DNA from: Proteiniphilum sp.
GTDB lineage: Bacteria; Bacteroidota; Bacteroidia; Bacteroidales; Dysgonomonadaceae
DNA: 9,405 nucleotides
Direction of reading: 5' to 3'
Assembly: GCA_012728465.1 (NCBI GenBank)
Contig: JAAYFB010000027.1
Span: 1 to 9,405, forward strand
The position numbers and the translations under genes are program-made. The first letter of the stretch is position 1. Every line of letters begins with the position of its first letter. Shown here one piece after another: positions 7,999 to 9,405 of the stretch. Below the pieces are notes generated by a model that was not told where the DNA came from, searched no databases, and worked only from the letters and a program-made list of their open reading frames with translations.

Positions 7999-8040
7999 AA
8001 AAGAGACAATTGCGGTAATTCCCCTTACAATTGTCTCTTT
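7999..8040 (-). terminator. Terminator-like hairpin downstream of tRNA-Ala
   Basis: A perfect thirteen-base inverted repeat (8000-8012 with 8028-8040; AGAGACAATTG/CAATTGTCTCT core) surrounds a 15-base spacer. Within the spacer, GTAA and TTAC can also pair if a few bases bulge. On the minus strand the hairpin begins 46 bases after the tRNA and is followed by TTTTACA, a short U-tract continuous with the stem. It lies between the tRNA and the rplU promoter, where a tRNA terminator is expected. The plus-strand exit is TTTC, so the minus-strand use is preferred. Confidence 0.75.
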
Positions 8041-8086
8041 CTAAAGTATCAATAATAAATTAAAAACACAATACTATTGTGCTTTG

Positions 8087-8160
8087 TGGAGAATATCGGA
8101 CTCGAACCGATCACCTTTAGACTGCCAGTCTAACGCTCTAGCCAGATGAGCTAATCCCCC
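8087..8160 (-). tRNA. tRNA-Ala (anticodon GGC)
   Basis: A complete 74-base cloverleaf on the minus strand. The acceptor stem GGGGGAT pairs with ATTCTCC and includes G3-U70, the main alanine identity element; a second G-U lies at 5-68. The D arm is GCTC/GAGC. The anticodon stem TTAGA/TCTAA carries the loop CTGGCAG, giving anticodon GGC (plus-strand bases 8124-8126), which reads GCC and GCU. The T arm is ATCGG-TTCGAGT-CCGAT, with discriminator A73. The bases after the discriminator are CAA, so CCA is not encoded and must be added after transcription. It is a single-gene unit with its own promoter about 20 bases upstream and a hairpin terminator downstream. It is divergent from DUF4286-ruvC. Confidence 0.96.
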
Positions 8161-8175
8161 ATTATTTAAAAATGC

Positions 8176-8206
8176 TTTGCAAAGATATAGTTTTTATTTA
8201 AATTTG
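8176..8206 (+). promoter_or_regulatory. Promoter of DUF4286-ruvC
   Basis: TTTG (8176-8179), then 19 bases, then TAAATTTG (8199-8206) followed by C, matching the Bacteroidota -33/-7 consensus and spacing. The predicted transcription start near 8212-8216 leaves an A-rich leader of about 35 bases before the ATG at 8250. It shares almost all of its bases with the oppositely directed tRNA promoter. Confidence 0.7.
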
Positions 8207-8210
8207 CAAA
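8180..8210 (-). promoter_or_regulatory. Promoter of tRNA-Ala
   Basis: On the minus strand, TTTG (8210-8207), then 19 bases, then TATCTTTG (8187-8180) followed by C. Both boxes match the Bacteroidota consensus. Transcription should start near 8173, only about 13 bases before the mature tRNA 5' end, as is normal for a single tRNA gene. Confidence 0.82.
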
Positions 8211-8249
8211 GACAATCAACGAACCAATTTAAAAAACAAAAAATATAGA

Positions 8250-8558
8250 ATGATTATTTGCAATACAACTTTTAGCGTGCCGAAGCATCTTCAAATAGAA
8301 TTCATAAAGTATATGCGAGAAGAGTATGTGCCTCAATCGGTTGATAATAGTATTATTACCGAGCCAAGGCTCGCAAGAGTTTATTCTGAAAATGAAGAAG
8401 GTGGGTATTCTTATGCATTAGAATTTAAAGTTGAAAGTTTGGACTTGCTAGAAGAGTGGAACGTAACCGTAGGCAAAAACTTATATATAAAGTTGATGAA
8501 GCATTTCAAACAAAATATACCAGGATTTACAACAGTGCTACAACCAATAAACTTATGA
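8250..8558 (+). CDS. DUF4286 family protein
   Basis: A small protein of 102 residues without signal peptide or membrane segment, presumably cytoplasmic. The start [28 protein letters not shown], the central [22 protein letters not shown] and the [22 protein letters not shown] end fit the DUF4286 family as I recall it. The alternating strand-helix pattern suggests a ferredoxin-like alpha-beta barrel subunit resembling small dimeric ABM/EthD-type proteins; that fold is a guess from the pattern. No function is established. Its stop overlaps the ruvC start (ATGA at 8555-8558), so the two are co-transcribed and probably translationally coupled. It has its own promoter, shared back-to-back with tRNA-Ala. 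Confidence 0.82.
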   Translation: MIICNTTFSVPKHLQIEFIKYMREEYVPQSVDNSIITEPRLARVYSENEEGGYSYALEFKVESLDLLEEWNVTVGKNLYIKLMKHFKQNIPGFTTVLQPINL

Positions 8559-9133
8559 TAGACAAAAAGATAGTGAAGGAAAAAATAATAATGGGTATCG
8601 ATCCTGGCACTCATGTAATGGGATATGGTGTAATTAGGATTACTAATAATAAACCTTCGCTTGAAAATATGGGAATTATTGAACTCAATAAATATGAAGA
8701 TCATTATATTCGACTTGCCAAGATATATACCAGAGTTATAGGTTTAATTGAAGAGTACTTGCCCGATGAGTTGGCTATTGAGGCTCCATTTTATGGAAAA
8801 AATGTTCAAAGTATGCTAAAGCTTGGCAGAGCTCAAGGAGTAGCAATGGCAGCAGCAATATCAAGAGATGTGCCAATATTTGAATATGCACCGCTTAAAA
8901 TCAAAATGTCAATAACAGGAAATGGACGAGCTGCGAAGGAGCAAGTAGCATTTATGCTTCAAAAGATATTAAAGATACCTGATGCAAATATGCTTCCACA
9001 ATTAGATGCAACAGATGGAGTTGCAGCTGCACTTTGTCACTTCTATCAATCTCAAGGGGTGCAAACTGGTGGAACTAAATTTAAAGACTGGGGAGATTTT
9101 GTAAAACACAATCAAGATAAAGTAAGGAAATAA
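8555..9133 (+). CDS. ruvC: Crossover junction endodeoxyribonuclease RuvC
   Basis: A 192-residue Holliday-junction resolvase that cuts four-way junctions symmetrically after RuvAB branch migration in recombination and repair. All four metal-binding acidic residues of the RNase H-like fold are present: D16 in [14 protein letters not shown]76 in [10 protein letters not shown], and D151 and D154 in [14 protein letters not shown]. The [15 protein letters not shown] region is also typical. The frame is open further upstream (an ATG at 8456), but that part overlaps DUF4286. I chose 8555 because it gives a normal length and forms an ATGA overlap with the DUF4286 stop. The ATG at 8591 (MGIDPG) is the shortest possible start. 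A 12-base-pair hairpin covers the stop codon. Confidence 0.94.
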   Translation: MIDKKIVKEKIIMGIDPGTHVMGYGVIRITNNKPSLENMGIIELNKYEDHYIRLAKIYTRVIGLIEEYLPDELAIEAPFYGKNVQSMLKLGRAQGVAMAAAISRDVPIFEYAPLKIKMSITGNGRAAKEQVAFMLQKILKIPDANMLPQLDATDGVAAALCHFYQSQGVQTGGTKFKDWGDFVKHNQDKVRK

Positions 9134-9149
9134 ACTGTTATTTCCTTAC
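9122..9149 (+). terminator. Hairpin overlapping the ruvC stop codon
   Basis: A perfect twelve-base-pair inverted repeat (9122-9133 with 9138-9149) with a four-base ACTG loop. The 5' arm contains the last ruvC codons and the TAA stop. No U-tract follows on the plus strand (CCTAGGTG), so it is an atypical intrinsic terminator. It could instead be an mRNA 3'-end stabiliser or a terminator for transcription from the other side (minus-strand exit TTTATC). Confidence 0.45.
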
Positions 9150-9405
9150 CTAGGTGTGTATGTATTATTCTTAGTGAAAAATTAATGCCTTTCTGAGAAT
9201 ACCAACACAAAGCAAAGCGTTATAGAAGTAAATATCAATTTGTGGGCTCTATATGGTATTTATACTCTCGACATATTTTAAAAGCTATAAAACACAAATG
9301 TGTTTATTATTTTCTTAGTCAAAAAGCCTTCATGTAGAAGTGTAATTACAAATAAAATGAACTTTTTCGCCTCAAACACAATTGTATTTGGTCACACTTT
9401 TTTTA
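9150..9405. other. Intergenic, no gene seen
   Basis: After the ruvC hairpin, no reading frame of useful length and no RNA gene could be recognised on either strand up to the window edge. It holds short palindromes only: AAACACA-AA-TGTGTTT (9290-9305), TGTAATTACA (9341-9350) and ACAATTGT. No perfect TAnnTTTG box with a partner was found in either direction. It probably contains the control region or 3' end of a gene just outside the window. Confidence 0.5.

Noticed and set aside
8456..8554. Upstream extension of ruvC from the ATG at 8456
   Set aside because: These 33 codons overlap the DUF4286 gene in another frame and add residues that RuvC proteins lack; the ATG at 8555 gives a normal RuvC N-terminus and the ATGA overlap.
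1..9405. Search for mobile elements, CRISPR repeats, prophage or defence genes
   Set aside because: No repeated arrays, transposase-like or integrase-like frames, target-site duplications or foreign-looking base composition were seen; all long frames are conserved chromosomal genes.

Overview
The window is a compact, AT-rich stretch of bacterial chromosome carrying housekeeping genes. Everything points to the Bacteroidota, most likely the order Bacteroidales. The gene order gyrA-TPR protein, purM-prfA-pyrF and DUF4286-ruvC, and the PG_1098-type methyltransferase, fit that group. The promoters that can be read match its TTTG / TAnnTTTG pattern (-33/-7) instead of TTGACA / TATAAT. Start codons sit behind A-rich leaders without a well-placed Shine-Dalgarno sequence. 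The genus cannot be fixed from what is visible.

Layout. Positions 1-1051 (+) hold the 3' end of gyrA (C-terminal DNA-wrapping domain), followed at 1156-2439 (+) by an exported TPR protein that ends at a clear terminator. Positions 2673-5797 (+) form a tight three-gene operon: purM (purine synthesis), prfA (peptide release factor 1) and pyrF (pyrimidine synthesis). Convergent to it, 5898-7091 (-) encodes an uncharacterised class I methyltransferase. Next on the minus strand is the ribosomal protein operon rplU-rpmA (7818 down to 7210), with a good promoter, a structured-looking leader and a strong terminator. A tRNA-Ala(GGC) gene lies at 8087-8160 (-). Divergent from it, 8250-9133 (+) carries DUF4286 and ruvC, which overlap by four bases. 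The last 272 bases hold no gene that I can support.

The genes serve core processes: DNA supercoiling, nucleotide synthesis, translation (RF1, L21, L27, tRNA-Ala) and Holliday-junction resolution. I see no mobile element, CRISPR array, prophage or defence system, and no convincing new multi-gene system. The most interesting signal is small. The 35 bp at 8176-8210 read as a complete promoter on both strands at once, built from two copies of the palindrome TTTGCAAA, and would fire the tRNA one way and DUF4286-ruvC the other. Two conserved but functionally unassigned proteins (the methyltransferase and DUF4286) and the rplU leader are also worth a second look.
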